A program made the position numbers and the translations under genes. From CAYQZD01 sp964421875 (lineage in GTDB: Bacteria; Electryoneota; Tariuqbacteria; Tariuqbacterales; Tariuqbacteraceae): 24,101 nucleotides of DNA. The notes below the pieces were generated by a model. The model made no database searches, had not been told where the DNA came from, and saw nothing but the letters and a program-made list of their open reading frames with translations. The DNA is taken from NCBI GenBank assembly GCA_964421875.1, contig CAYQZD010000055.1, positions 1-24,101 on the forward strand, written 5' to 3'. Below, in pieces: positions 16,043 through 22,543 of this stretch. How positions within the stretch are numbered: the first letter of the stretch is position 1; every line of letters begins with the position of its first letter.

Positions 16043-16717
16043 GTGATAAAACTTACTATAAACGGTCTGGAAGTGTCGGTTGAGGAGGGAACGACGCTGT
16101 TAGAGGCGGCGAGGTTTTTAGGTTTTCCCATCCCCACGCTGTGCCATATGGAGGGGCTCAGTCCTTACGGAGCCTGCCGGCTGTGTGTGGTGGAAATCGG
16201 GGAGGGGCCTCGGTCTAAACTGGTTTCCTCCTGCACCTATCCTGCGCAAGAAGGTTTGAAGGTTAGGACCGCTTCGAGCCGGGTGATGCGGGCTCGGAAG
16301 ATGATACTGGAGCTGCTATTAGCATCGTGCCCGCAGTCGAAGGTGGTACAGGATTTGGCGGCGCAGTATGAAATCCGCCGGCAACGATTCAAGCAGGAGT
16401 ATGAAGACTGCATAATGTGCGGGTTGTGCGTGCGGATGTGCGAGGAGCAGATGATGGCTAAGGCTATCGGTTTCCGAGGCCGGGGCGAGAACCGGAGTGT
16501 CGGCACTCCCTTCGACATTAAATCGGAGCAGTGCAGACTTTGCGGGGGATGTATTTATGTCTGCCCGGCTTGCACCCTGCGCTGCACTTACACCCAGCCT
16601 GAGAATGCGATTTGCGGCGGGTGCGCCAACCTCAATCCGCCGTGCGTGGGTAAAGACGGTTTCGACGATATGATGTGCTATATGGAGCCTTGCGTTGCTT
16701 GTGAAATTCAAAAGTAG
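16043..16717 (+). CDS. HoxU/NuoG-like iron-sulfur subunit without hydrogenase domain
   Basis: A 224-residue iron-sulfur protein resembling the N-terminal part of NuoG/HydA. [2Fe-2S] ligands are Cys34, 45, 48 and 64. The His-Cys [4Fe-4S] site normally found next is not recognisable: only Cys96 remains where HxxxCxxCxxxxxC is expected. Two ferredoxin-type [4Fe-4S] sites follow (Cys123/126/129/133 and Cys164/167/170/174). The tail adds Cys177, 181, 191, 194, 201, 212, 217 and 220, enough for one or two more clusters. No H-cluster motifs are present, so this is not an [FeFe]-hydrogenase. It would wire the NuoF-GltD flavins to ferredoxin or a partner protein. The GTG start has AGGA 9 bases upstream and lies 14 bases after the previous stop, which indicates one operon. 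Confidence 0.88.
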   Translation: MIKLTINGLEVSVEEGTTLLEAARFLGFPIPTLCHMEGLSPYGACRLCVVEIGEGPRSKLVSSCTYPAQEGLKVRTASSRVMRARKMILELLLASCPQSKVVQDLAAQYEIRRQRFKQEYEDCIMCGLCVRMCEEQMMAKAIGFRGRGENRSVGTPFDIKSEQCRLCGGCIYVCPACTLRCTYTQPENAICGGCANLNPPCVGKDGFDDMMCYMEPCVACEIQK

Positions 16718-16739
16718 CGCCGGACTCCGATTCGGTCAA

Positions 16740-16823
16740 TCCGGCGAAGCCGGAATCCTTCTTTATTACCCGTTAGTTTTTATTAATACGCGAGAATTCT
16801 GTCGGCGCTGCGTCTGACAGAAT
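16740..16823 (+). repeat. Two hairpins in the gap before the GltS-like gene
   Basis: TCCGGC-GAA-GCCGGA (16740-16754) and ATTCTGTC/GACAGAAT (16796-16803 with 16816-16823, a 12-base loop that can itself pair CGC/GCG). Both resemble REP-type repeats more than terminators, as no T-run follows directly. They may affect mRNA stability inside the operon. Confidence 0.5.
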
Positions 16824-16908
16824 GACTGTTTAATTAGACTTTTTATAAAAGTCAGCATCTTATGGAAAATATATTAATCTCAATACAGATAAAGGAGAAT
16901 AACAGCCA

Positions 16909-18501
16909 ATGCTTACGTCATTGTCCAGAGTGAATTCGTCGGCGGCGACGCTGACCAAGAACCGCACCGACGGCTCGGTGACTCCGATTTCGGGGATGTG
17001 TGTTACCTGCGTGGACGGCTGCATCGGGATGTGCGAAATCGGGAAGTCGGCTTATCGCGGTCACGAGGTGATTTATCCTCAGCCTTTCGGGGTAATCACC
17101 ACTGCGGCGGAAAAGGTCTATCCGGTCGATTACTCTCATCTTAATATAATGGGGACGGCTGTGGGCGCTCAGGGTATCGAAGCCGACAGCGATAAGGCGA
17201 TTTTCCCCAATGTGAACCTGGAAGTGAAGTTCGGTCATGACGGCGGGCTGAAGTTCCGGCTTCCGATAATGATACCCGGTATCGGCTCCACCGATATCGC
17301 TAAGAACAACTGGGAAGGATTGGCGATAGGAACGGCGCTGGCGGGCACGGGCCTCACTATCGGGGAGAACGTGGCTGGTATGGATCCCAATTCGAAGTAT
17401 GATAACGGCCGTGTAGTAGATACGGTGGATCTGAAGCGTCGGGTGAAACTTTTCACCGACCATCAGCGTGACGGTTACGGCGCTATAGTGGTTCAGTCCA
17501 ATGTGGAGGATACGCGTTTAGGAGTGCAGGAGTACGCTCTCAGCGAACTCGGCGTTCAATGTGTGGAACTGAAGTGGGGGCAGGGCGCGAAGAACATCGG
17601 GGGCGAGGTCAAGATACGGGATTTGAAGAAGGCGCAGATGCTATATGAGCGGGGCTATGTGGTTCTGCCCAATCCCACCGATCCTAATATGGTGGAAGCT
17701 TTCAAACGTGGTTCGTTCAAGGAGTTCGAGCGTCACTCCCGGGTGGGTATGGTTACGGAGGAATCGTTCGCCAGCCGGGCGGCTGAACTTCGGAAAGCGG
17801 GAGCGAAGTATATTTTCCTGAAGACGGGAGCTTACCGGCCGGCGGATTTAGCGCGGGCGGTGAAGTTCAGTTCGAAGTATAAAATCGACCTTTTGACGGT
17901 TGACGGCGCCGGCGGCGGCACCGGTATGAGTCCCTGGCGGATGATGAACGAATGGGGAATGCCTCCGGTGGAACTGCATTCGCTGCTTTATGAATACACC
18001 AAGAAACTGGCGGACCAGGGAAAGCATGTTCCCGCTTTGGCGCTGGCGGGGGGATTCACCTTCGAAGACCAGATGTTCAAGGGGCTGGCTTTAGGGGCGC
18101 CCTTCACGAAACTGATCGGGATGGCTCGTTCCCCCATTGCGGCTTGTATGGTGGGCAAGACCATCGGCAAGGCGATAGAGAGCCACCAGCTTCCGGTCTA
18201 TGTCGAGCGGTTCGGGAGCAATATCGATGATGTATTCGTGACTGCGGCGGAACTCAGGCACGAATTAGGAGAAAAGGTATTCGAGCAGATTCCTCCCGGC
18301 GCTCTCGGGCTCTACACCTACTACGAGCGTTTGGCGCAGGGGCTGCGGCAGCTTATGTGCGGCAGCCGTAAGTTTTCGCTGGAGCATATGACGCGGGACG
18401 ATTTGGCGGCTTTAACGCCGGAGGCGGCTAAGATAACCGGCCTGCCCCACGTGTTGGATGTGGACCGGGAAGAGGCGGCGAAGATACTGGAGGCTGATTA
18501 A
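16909..18501 (+). CDS. Stand-alone FMN glutamate-synthase-like protein (GltS central-domain family)
   Basis: A 530-residue protein equal to the FMN-binding synthase domain of glutamate synthase, without glutaminase (GATase) or GXGXG domains. The barrel is seen in LPIMIPGIGSTDIAKNNWEG, VELKWGQGAKNIGGEVK, LTVDGAGGGTGMSPWRMMNE and ALALAGGFTFEDQMFKGLALGA. In glutamate synthase this domain makes glutamate from 2-oxoglutarate and ammonia, using electrons from a GltD-type subunit. A GltD module is encoded two genes upstream, so a functional pair is likely. The N-terminus adds Cys31, 34, 38 and 42 (CVTCVDGCIGMC), a possible [4Fe-4S] site; the usual GltS 3Fe-4S motif after the barrel is absent. The substrate may be glutamate or an amine analogue, as in N-methylglutamate synthase. 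AAGGAG lies about 12 bases upstream. Confidence 0.88.
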   Translation: MLTSLSRVNSSAATLTKNRTDGSVTPISGMCVTCVDGCIGMCEIGKSAYRGHEVIYPQPFGVITTAAEKVYPVDYSHLNIMGTAVGAQGIEADSDKAIFPNVNLEVKFGHDGGLKFRLPIMIPGIGSTDIAKNNWEGLAIGTALAGTGLTIGENVAGMDPNSKYDNGRVVDTVDLKRRVKLFTDHQRDGYGAIVVQSNVEDTRLGVQEYALSELGVQCVELKWGQGAKNIGGEVKIRDLKKAQMLYERGYVVLPNPTDPNMVEAFKRGSFKEFERHSRVGMVTEESFASRAAELRKAGAKYIFLKTGAYRPADLARAVKFSSKYKIDLLTVDGAGGGTGMSPWRMMNEWGMPPVELHSLLYEYTKKLADQGKHVPALALAGGFTFEDQMFKGLALGAPFTKLIGMARSPIAACMVGKTIGKAIESHQLPVYVERFGSNIDDVFVTAAELRHELGEKVFEQIPPGALGLYTYYERLAQGLRQLMCGSRKFSLEHMTRDDLAALTPEAAKITGLPHVLDVDREEAAKILEAD

Positions 18502-18653
18502 CCATCATTCGATGGATTTTCTTCGCGAACCATCACACAACGAAGGATGAAAATTCACGGCTCGCGTATCGACGCTGCCGCTATTTTCAAAGTAAATCGA
18601 TGGTACGTCATACGGTTTATCTCAAGTCTATGTTTATCAATGGATAATACCAG

Positions 18654-18675
18654 GGGGCGTTCAGTTGAACGCCCC
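18654..18675. repeat. Perfect intergenic hairpin GGGGCGTTCA/TGAACGCCCC
   Basis: A 10-bp stem with a 2-base loop followed by CTAC, resembling the right half of the TGTAGG/CCTACA elements. No gene is seen between 18502 and 18716. Confidence 0.75.
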
Positions 18676-18716
18676 TACGGATTAGTGTATGCGTTTAGTA
18701 TACCGGGAATCAGATT

Positions 18717-19262
18717 ATGAAATATGAAGATCAAACAGAGGTAAAGCGAATCAATCGGGAATTCGATTTTCGCGTTCTAAAGGGCGCTCTGCCGGATTCG
18801 ATAAACAGCGGGGAAGCCTGGGGGTTCTTCAAGGCGTTGGAATGCGCGGGAATATTGGACTGCGGGAAGACATTCGGAAGCGAGATAAGCCAATTCCGGG
18901 GCGGCGCTGAGGAATTTCGCTCTGCGGTGGAGGGATTCATCAAAGGCGTGCGGGGCGCGGTGCATTGGACGGGAAATTATGCGGCGCTGGAGCGGCCGGG
19001 GCTTCGAGATTGTCTGCTGGAACTCTACGATTTATGGGAAAACACCGGGGGAAACGGGGTTGGATCACAGAAGCGAGGGCGTTTCAGCTCAATTAAAGAG
19101 TTTCGAAGGTTGTGCTGCGAGTTGGAAAACGAGTTCAGCGTGGCGGTGTCCTCACTTCCGTTATTGGCGGCGAATTCCGGGCAGGCGATGTCCCACATCG
19201 ACTGGCTGAAACTGCGGAATCTGTTGTGGGAAGAGCCAGGCGGAAGGGCTGCTACTCAGTGA
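18717..19262 (+). CDS. Unrecognised 181-residue protein, last gene of the redox operon
   Basis: A soluble-looking, mostly helical protein starting MKYEDQTEVKRINREFDFRV. It has four or five scattered Cys but no CxxC pair, no signal peptide and no membrane segment. Tryptophans occur at WGFFKAL, VHWTGNY and IDWLKLRNLLW. I do not recognise the family and assign no function. It is the last gene before a strong terminator and follows the GltS-like gene by 215 bases on the same strand, so it may belong to that transcript. No SD precedes the ATG. The coding style (GC-rich third positions, good codon bias) is like its neighbours, which supports a real gene. Confidence 0.7.
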   Translation: MKYEDQTEVKRINREFDFRVLKGALPDSINSGEAWGFFKALECAGILDCGKTFGSEISQFRGGAEEFRSAVEGFIKGVRGAVHWTGNYAALERPGLRDCLLELYDLWENTGGNGVGSQKRGRFSSIKEFRRLCCELENEFSVAVSSLPLLAANSGQAMSHIDWLKLRNLLWEEPGGRAATQ

Positions 19263-19284
19263 TTACTTCCCATTGACACAATTG

Positions 19285-19320
19285 AAACAGGACGGATTGA
19301 TTTTCGTCCTGTTTTTTTTA
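19285..19320 (+). terminator. Strong rho-independent terminator of the redox operon
   Basis: AAACAGGACG (19285-19294) and CGTCCTGTTT (19305-19314) form a perfect 10-bp stem with a 10-base loop, running straight into a T-run (19312-19319). Confidence 0.92.
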
Positions 19321-19385
19321 CCAATTTTTCTTTTAGATTTACTCACCACCACCTCTTCTCATAGAATATTACACTTCCCGCTATA

Positions 19386-19437
19386 ATAGTATCATCGCTA
19401 CTATATGACAGTTTAATAGTAGCGTATATGATACTAT
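19386..19437 (+). promoter_or_regulatory. Two phased inverted-repeat sites: likely enhancer for the ORP-like operon
   Basis: Two dyads with TAGTA/TACTA ends: TAGTATCATCGCTACTA (19387-19403) and TAGTA-N10-TACTA (19417-19436). They are also near mirror images of each other, ATAGTATCAT plus CGCTACTAT returning as ATAGTAGCG plus ATGATACTAT. Their centres are about 31.5 bases apart, close to three helical turns. They lie about 125-155 bases before the predicted start of the sigma-54 promoter at 19524, where NtrC-type enhancers are usually found. The DNA could also fold into a hairpin. Confidence 0.7.
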
Positions 19438-19523
19438 AAACGTAATAGAAATTGCCACATATAATCGAAAATTAACCATCATAATATTGTAATTATTAGC
19501 GATACGATTGATAGTCATTAAAC

Positions 19524-19539
19524 TGGCATTAGTATTGCT
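19524..19539 (+). promoter_or_regulatory. Sigma-54 (-24/-12) promoter of the ORP-like operon
   Basis: TGGCATTAGTATTGCT matches TGGCAY-N5-TTGCW fully. GG (19525-19526) and GC (19537-19538) are 12 bases apart. Start of transcription is expected near 19550, leaving a leader of about 20 bases with AAAAGG before the first ATG at 19571. Confidence 0.87.
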
Positions 19540-19570
19540 TTCATATGTTGTTGAAAAGGTAGTTAAAATT

Positions 19571-19933
19571 ATGCGAGTGGCAATACCAATTTGGGCGGGG
19601 CGCGTATCTCCTGTGATGGATGCGGCGCGGCGGTTGTTGATTATAGACATCGACGAGGGCCGCGCCAACGGCCGCAATATCCTCGAAGTGGACAAAGGCC
19701 CGCTACAGGTGAAAGCGGAATACTTTCGGGCTCAGGGCATCGACTGCCTTTTATGCGGCGCGGTTTCCAATGAATTTCTGGAATACCTGAACAGAAGCGG
19801 CGTGGAAGTCCATCCCTGGCTCAGCGGGCCCATTAACGAGGTGTTGTCAGCTTACCTACAGGAAAGGTTGACAGATCCCAGGTACCTGATGCCCGGTTGC
19901 TGCCAGCGGAGGAGGAGGAGGGGTAGGAAATAG
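19571..19933 (+). CDS. NifX/NifB-C-like (dinitrogenase FeMo-cofactor domain) protein, ORP-type
   Basis: A 120-residue protein of the small domain shared by NifX, the NifB C-terminus and the Desulfovibrio orange protein. It starts MRVAIPIWAGRVSPVMDAAR and has GIDCLLCGAVSNEFLEYL in the second half, then a basic tail (CCQRRRRRGRK). The family binds metal-sulfur clusters; the orange protein carries a molybdenum-copper-sulfur cluster. I place the start at 19571 because the family begins there and it lies just behind the predicted sigma-54 transcription start; a longer frame from 19508 would cover the promoter. No nitrogenase genes are nearby, so nitrogen fixation is not implied. It is the first of three related genes in the operon. 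Confidence 0.87.
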   Translation: MRVAIPIWAGRVSPVMDAARRLLIIDIDEGRANGRNILEVDKGPLQVKAEYFRAQGIDCLLCGAVSNEFLEYLNRSGVEVHPWLSGPINEVLSAYLQERLTDPRYLMPGCCQRRRRRGRK

Positions 19934-20031
19934 TGGATTTGTTTGAGAGGTCTCCCCTACTCTAACGCCTTCGCGCTTCTGGTGTTTTCAGAATGAAGCG
20001 TAATAATTATGTATAGCATAAGGAATCTATT

Positions 20032-20391
20032 ATGAAAATTGCCATAACGGTTTCAGATAAGGATTATAATAGCGAGGTCGATCCTCGATTTGGGCGGGCT
20101 CCCTATTTTATGCTGGTGGACACAGAAAGCGGCGCCGTAGAGCATAAGGATAACTCCCAGAACTTGAACTCACCCAGCGGAGCGGGAATCCAAGCTGCGG
20201 AAACGGTGTCGGAGTCGGGCGCTGAGGCGCTGCTGACGGGTCATTGCGGACCAAAGGCTTTCCGGACGCTTTCCGCGGCCGGTATTAAAGTGGTTATCGG
20301 TGTCGAGGGACCGGCATTAGATGCGGTTGAGAAGTTCAAAACCGGGATTTACGAGTACGCTGAGGCTCCGGATGTATCGGGACATTGGTAG
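20032..20391 (+). CDS. NifX/ORP-like protein, second copy
   Basis: 119 residues, MKIAITVSDKDYNSEVDPRF then GRAPYFMLVD, AEALLTGHCGPKAFRTLSAA and GIKVVIGVEG: the full dinitrogenase iron-molybdenum-cofactor domain, with one conserved-position Cys in GHCGPKAF. It probably binds or carries a metal-sulfur cluster. AAGGA lies 8 bases before the ATG. The bases around its start (SD through codon 5) closely match those of the third copy at 21840, suggesting gene duplication. It is 98 bases after the first copy and 73 bases before the DUF5320 gene, all on one strand. Confidence 0.9.
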   Translation: MKIAITVSDKDYNSEVDPRFGRAPYFMLVDTESGAVEHKDNSQNLNSPSGAGIQAAETVSESGAEALLTGHCGPKAFRTLSAAGIKVVIGVEGPALDAVEKFKTGIYEYAEAPDVSGHW

Positions 20392-20464
20392 TACTTTTTC
20401 GAAGGATGAAACCAGTATTTAGCGCTGCATCAACTTACACAAAGATAATTGAAAGGAGAAATAA

Positions 20465-20869
20465 ATGCCAGGTGGAGATAGAACAGGACCTATGGGCGCG
20501 GGACCTCGAACCGGTCGGAGCGCAGGTTATTGCGCAGGGTTTGACGGGCCGGGATATTTAAATCCCGGATATGGAGGCGGATTTGGGGGCGGTTTCCGCG
20601 GCGCGGGACGCGGAGGAGCGCCTTGGGGTGGAGGCAGAGGTCGTGTATGGGGCGGCGGTAGAGGCAGAGGGTTTTTCAGGCGACTCGGATGGTTTGCCCC
20701 TCCCATCGGAGCGTCATATCCTTCCTCGCCGCCGTCCCAATCCGAAACATTGAGCGCTTCGGGGGAAATCGAGGCGCTAAAATCGCAGGCGGAATATTTT
20801 CGCGGAGCTTTGGAAGCGATTGAAAAGCGTCTGGAGGAGCTAAGTAAGGAAATTAAACAGGGCGAATAG
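20465..20869 (+). CDS. DUF5320-type Gly/Arg-rich protein with C-terminal coiled coil
   Basis: 134 residues. The N-terminus MPGGDRTGPMGAGPRTGRSA followed by GYCAG is the DUF5320 signature. A low-complexity Gly/Arg segment (about 28-75) and a hydrophobic/Pro linker follow. The last 35 residues form a charged heptad helix (EIEALKSQAEYFRGALEAIE) likely to self-associate. DUF5320 proteins commonly sit beside NifX-like and Mrp-type ATPase genes in anaerobes, as here; their function is not established. The SD is strong (AAAGGAG, 7 bases before the ATG). The Gly-rich middle could bind nucleic acid or be a disordered scaffold; the sequence does not decide. Confidence 0.87.
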   Translation: MPGGDRTGPMGAGPRTGRSAGYCAGFDGPGYLNPGYGGGFGGGFRGAGRGGAPWGGGRGRVWGGGRGRGFFRRLGWFAPPIGASYPSSPPSQSETLSASGEIEALKSQAEYFRGALEAIEKRLEELSKEIKQGE

Positions 20870-20901
20870 CCTATCTAATTAAACCTGAATAGTTTCATCG
20901 A

Positions 20902-21756
20902 ATGAAGATTGCTATCGCCAGCGGCAAAGGCGGAACCGGCAAGACTACGGTAGCGGTGAATATCGCCTCCGCGCTGGCAGCCAGCGGGGAGCAGGTCGCT
21001 TATGTCGATTGTGACGTCGAAGAGCCAAACGGGGCGCTTTTTCTCAAGCCTGCGATTGACCGCGTGAGGACGGTTGGCGTCCTCAATCCGGTAGTGGATG
21101 CGGAACTATGCGACGGCTGCGGGGAATGCGGGAACATCTGCCGTTTCAGCGCTATTGTGGTAGTAGGGGGAAGGACACTCACCTTTCCCGAAATGTGTCA
21201 TAGCTGCGGCGGCTGCGCTCTGATTTGTCCTAAAAAGGCGATTAAAGAGGTTCCACGTGAAATCGGGGTAATAGAGAGCGGCCACGCCGGAGGAATCGAT
21301 TTTTGCGGGGGAAGGCTCAATGTTGGTGAAGTATCCGCGGTTCCGCTGCTCCGGGACTTGAAGCGGTCGCTGCCTGCGGACGGCTGCGTGATTCTGGATT
21401 CCCCTCCGGGGACTTCCTGCCCGGTGGTGGAAACTTTAAAGGGAGCGGATTATGTTACGCTGGTAACTGAACCTACTCCCTTCGGGGTTCACGATTTGAA
21501 GATGGCGGTGGAAACAGTGCGGGAATTGGGGCTGCCGTTGGGAGTGGTTTTAAACCGCGCGGGATGCGGGGACGACCGGGTCGTGGAATTCTGCAGAAGG
21601 GAAGGAATCGAGGTTATCGCTGAAATCCCGGATGACCGCCGGATTGCGGAAGTGTATTCAAACGGAGGCTTGATTATCAATGAGCTTCCCTGTTACCGGG
21701 AGTTATTCGAACATATAGTCGATAGAATCCCGCAGGCGGCGAAGGTTATGATTTAA
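20902..21756 (+). CDS. MinD/Mrp-type ATPase with two-cluster ferredoxin insert, first copy
   Basis: 284 residues. The deviant Walker A GKGGTGKTT (8-16) and the segments YVDCDVEEPN and VILDSPPGTSCPV are those of MinD/Mrp P-loop ATPases. A bacterial-ferredoxin domain is inserted after the first strands: Cys70/73/76/80 and Cys99/102/105/109 for two [4Fe-4S] clusters. The orange-protein operons of Desulfovibrio also encode a pair of such ATPases. Likely roles are ATP-driven assembly or transfer of metal-sulfur clusters, or reduction of a partner. It starts 32 bases after the DUF5320 gene. The ATG has no clear SD. The second copy is at 22544. Confidence 0.93.
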   Translation: MKIAIASGKGGTGKTTVAVNIASALAASGEQVAYVDCDVEEPNGALFLKPAIDRVRTVGVLNPVVDAELCDGCGECGNICRFSAIVVVGGRTLTFPEMCHSCGGCALICPKKAIKEVPREIGVIESGHAGGIDFCGGRLNVGEVSAVPLLRDLKRSLPADGCVILDSPPGTSCPVVETLKGADYVTLVTEPTPFGVHDLKMAVETVRELGLPLGVVLNRAGCGDDRVVEFCRREGIEVIAEIPDDRRIAEVYSNGGLIINELPCYRELFEHIVDRIPQAAKVMI

Positions 21757-21839
21757 TTTAGATTAGTCGTTATTTATCAGTCTATTATTGCACAGTATAG
21801 GATTCCTGTGCCCTAGTACAATCAAAGAAGGATTATGTT

Positions 21840-22178
21840 ATGAAAATTGCCATACCAATTGCTAACGGCGCGCTCAGTTTGCATTTCGGTCATTGCAGCG
21901 AGTTTGCGATTTTGACTGTGGAACCGGAATCGAAACAGGTGATTTCTACCGAAACTATCGGTTCACCCCCTCATCAGCCGGGGATGCTTCCTGCATGGCT
22001 TAAAAGTCAGGGAGTAAACTCCATCATCGCCGGTGGAATGGGGATGCGCGCTCAAGATTTATTCCGAATGTATGGCATCGATGTAGTTATAGGCGCTCAA
22101 GGCGGTTCGCCGGAGCGTCTGGTTGAGGACTATCTTGGAGGATCGCTGGTCACCGGCGACAATCCATGCGACCATTAA
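21840..22178 (+). CDS. NifX/ORP-like protein, third copy
   Basis: 112 residues of the same family: MKIAIPIANGALSLHFGHCS then EFAILTVE, VNSIIAGGMGMRAQDLF and GIDVVIGAQG. FGHC places His and Cys near the N-terminus, and the C-terminus has DNPCDH; His/Cys pairs could be cluster ligands. AAGGA lies 8 bases before the ATG. It sits between the two ferredoxin-ATPase genes, 83 bases after the first, with the FmdB-type gene 21 bases downstream. The other two NifX-like proteins of the operon lack this FGHC motif, so the three may hold different cofactors or take different partners. Confidence 0.9.
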   Translation: MKIAIPIANGALSLHFGHCSEFAILTVEPESKQVISTETIGSPPHQPGMLPAWLKSQGVNSIIAGGMGMRAQDLFRMYGIDVVIGAQGGSPERLVEDYLGGSLVTGDNPCDH

Positions 22179-22199
22179 TTCATCGGCGGGACTAAGGTT

Positions 22200-22448
22200 A
22201 TGCCAATCTATGAGTATGAATGCCGGGATTGCGGATTTCGGTTAGAGAATCTGGAGTCTTTCGATGCGGTGCGGGAGCGGATTTGCCCGGAATGCGGCGG
22301 GAATGCGGTCCGGAGCCTTTCCTCCGGAACGGGATTGGTAATGAGTGGAGGCCACCAAAAAGGCTGGGGACGAGGGAACTGCGAGCAGAGTTCCCCCTGC
22401 TGCGGACGGGAATCCCGATGCGAGCATCCGCCGTGCGAATCGCTTTGA
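22200..22448 (+). CDS. FmdB-type zinc-ribbon protein with Cys-rich tail
   Basis: 82 residues. MPIYEYECRDCGF then RICPECGG is the FmdB regulatory-protein zinc ribbon (Cys8/11 and Cys29/32). A Gly/Ser linker leads to a second Cys group (Cys61, 67, 68, 74, 79: CEQSSPCCGRESRCEHPPC), beyond the basic domain, perhaps a second metal site. The ATG at 22200 lies 21 bases after the previous gene with a close AAGG. Such small proteins are often found beside metalloenzyme genes; whether it binds DNA, RNA or a protein is not known. Confidence 0.82.
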   Translation: MPIYEYECRDCGFRLENLESFDAVRERICPECGGNAVRSLSSGTGLVMSGGHQKGWGRGNCEQSSPCCGRESRCEHPPCESL

Positions 22449-22543
22449 CGGACAACCGCTTCCAAGCTATATCCCGTTAGAAGGGATCCCACATCCTAAA
22501 GAAACAACATTCCGGTCATATCTTTTTCAAAGAATCATCGTAT

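Noticed and set aside
11973..16717. Electron-bifurcating [FeFe]-hydrogenase (HydABC)
   Set aside because: The NuoG-like subunit ends at 224 residues without H-cluster motifs, and the NuoF subunit carries a GltD domain instead of a ferredoxin tail.
16918..17463. A 181-codon minus-strand frame opposite the GltS-like gene
   Set aside because: It lies antisense to a strongly conserved gene; its composition follows from the codon bias of the other strand.
19508..19570. N-terminal extension of the first NifX-like protein
   Set aside because: It would cover the sigma-54 promoter and start upstream of the predicted transcription start; family homology begins at 19571.
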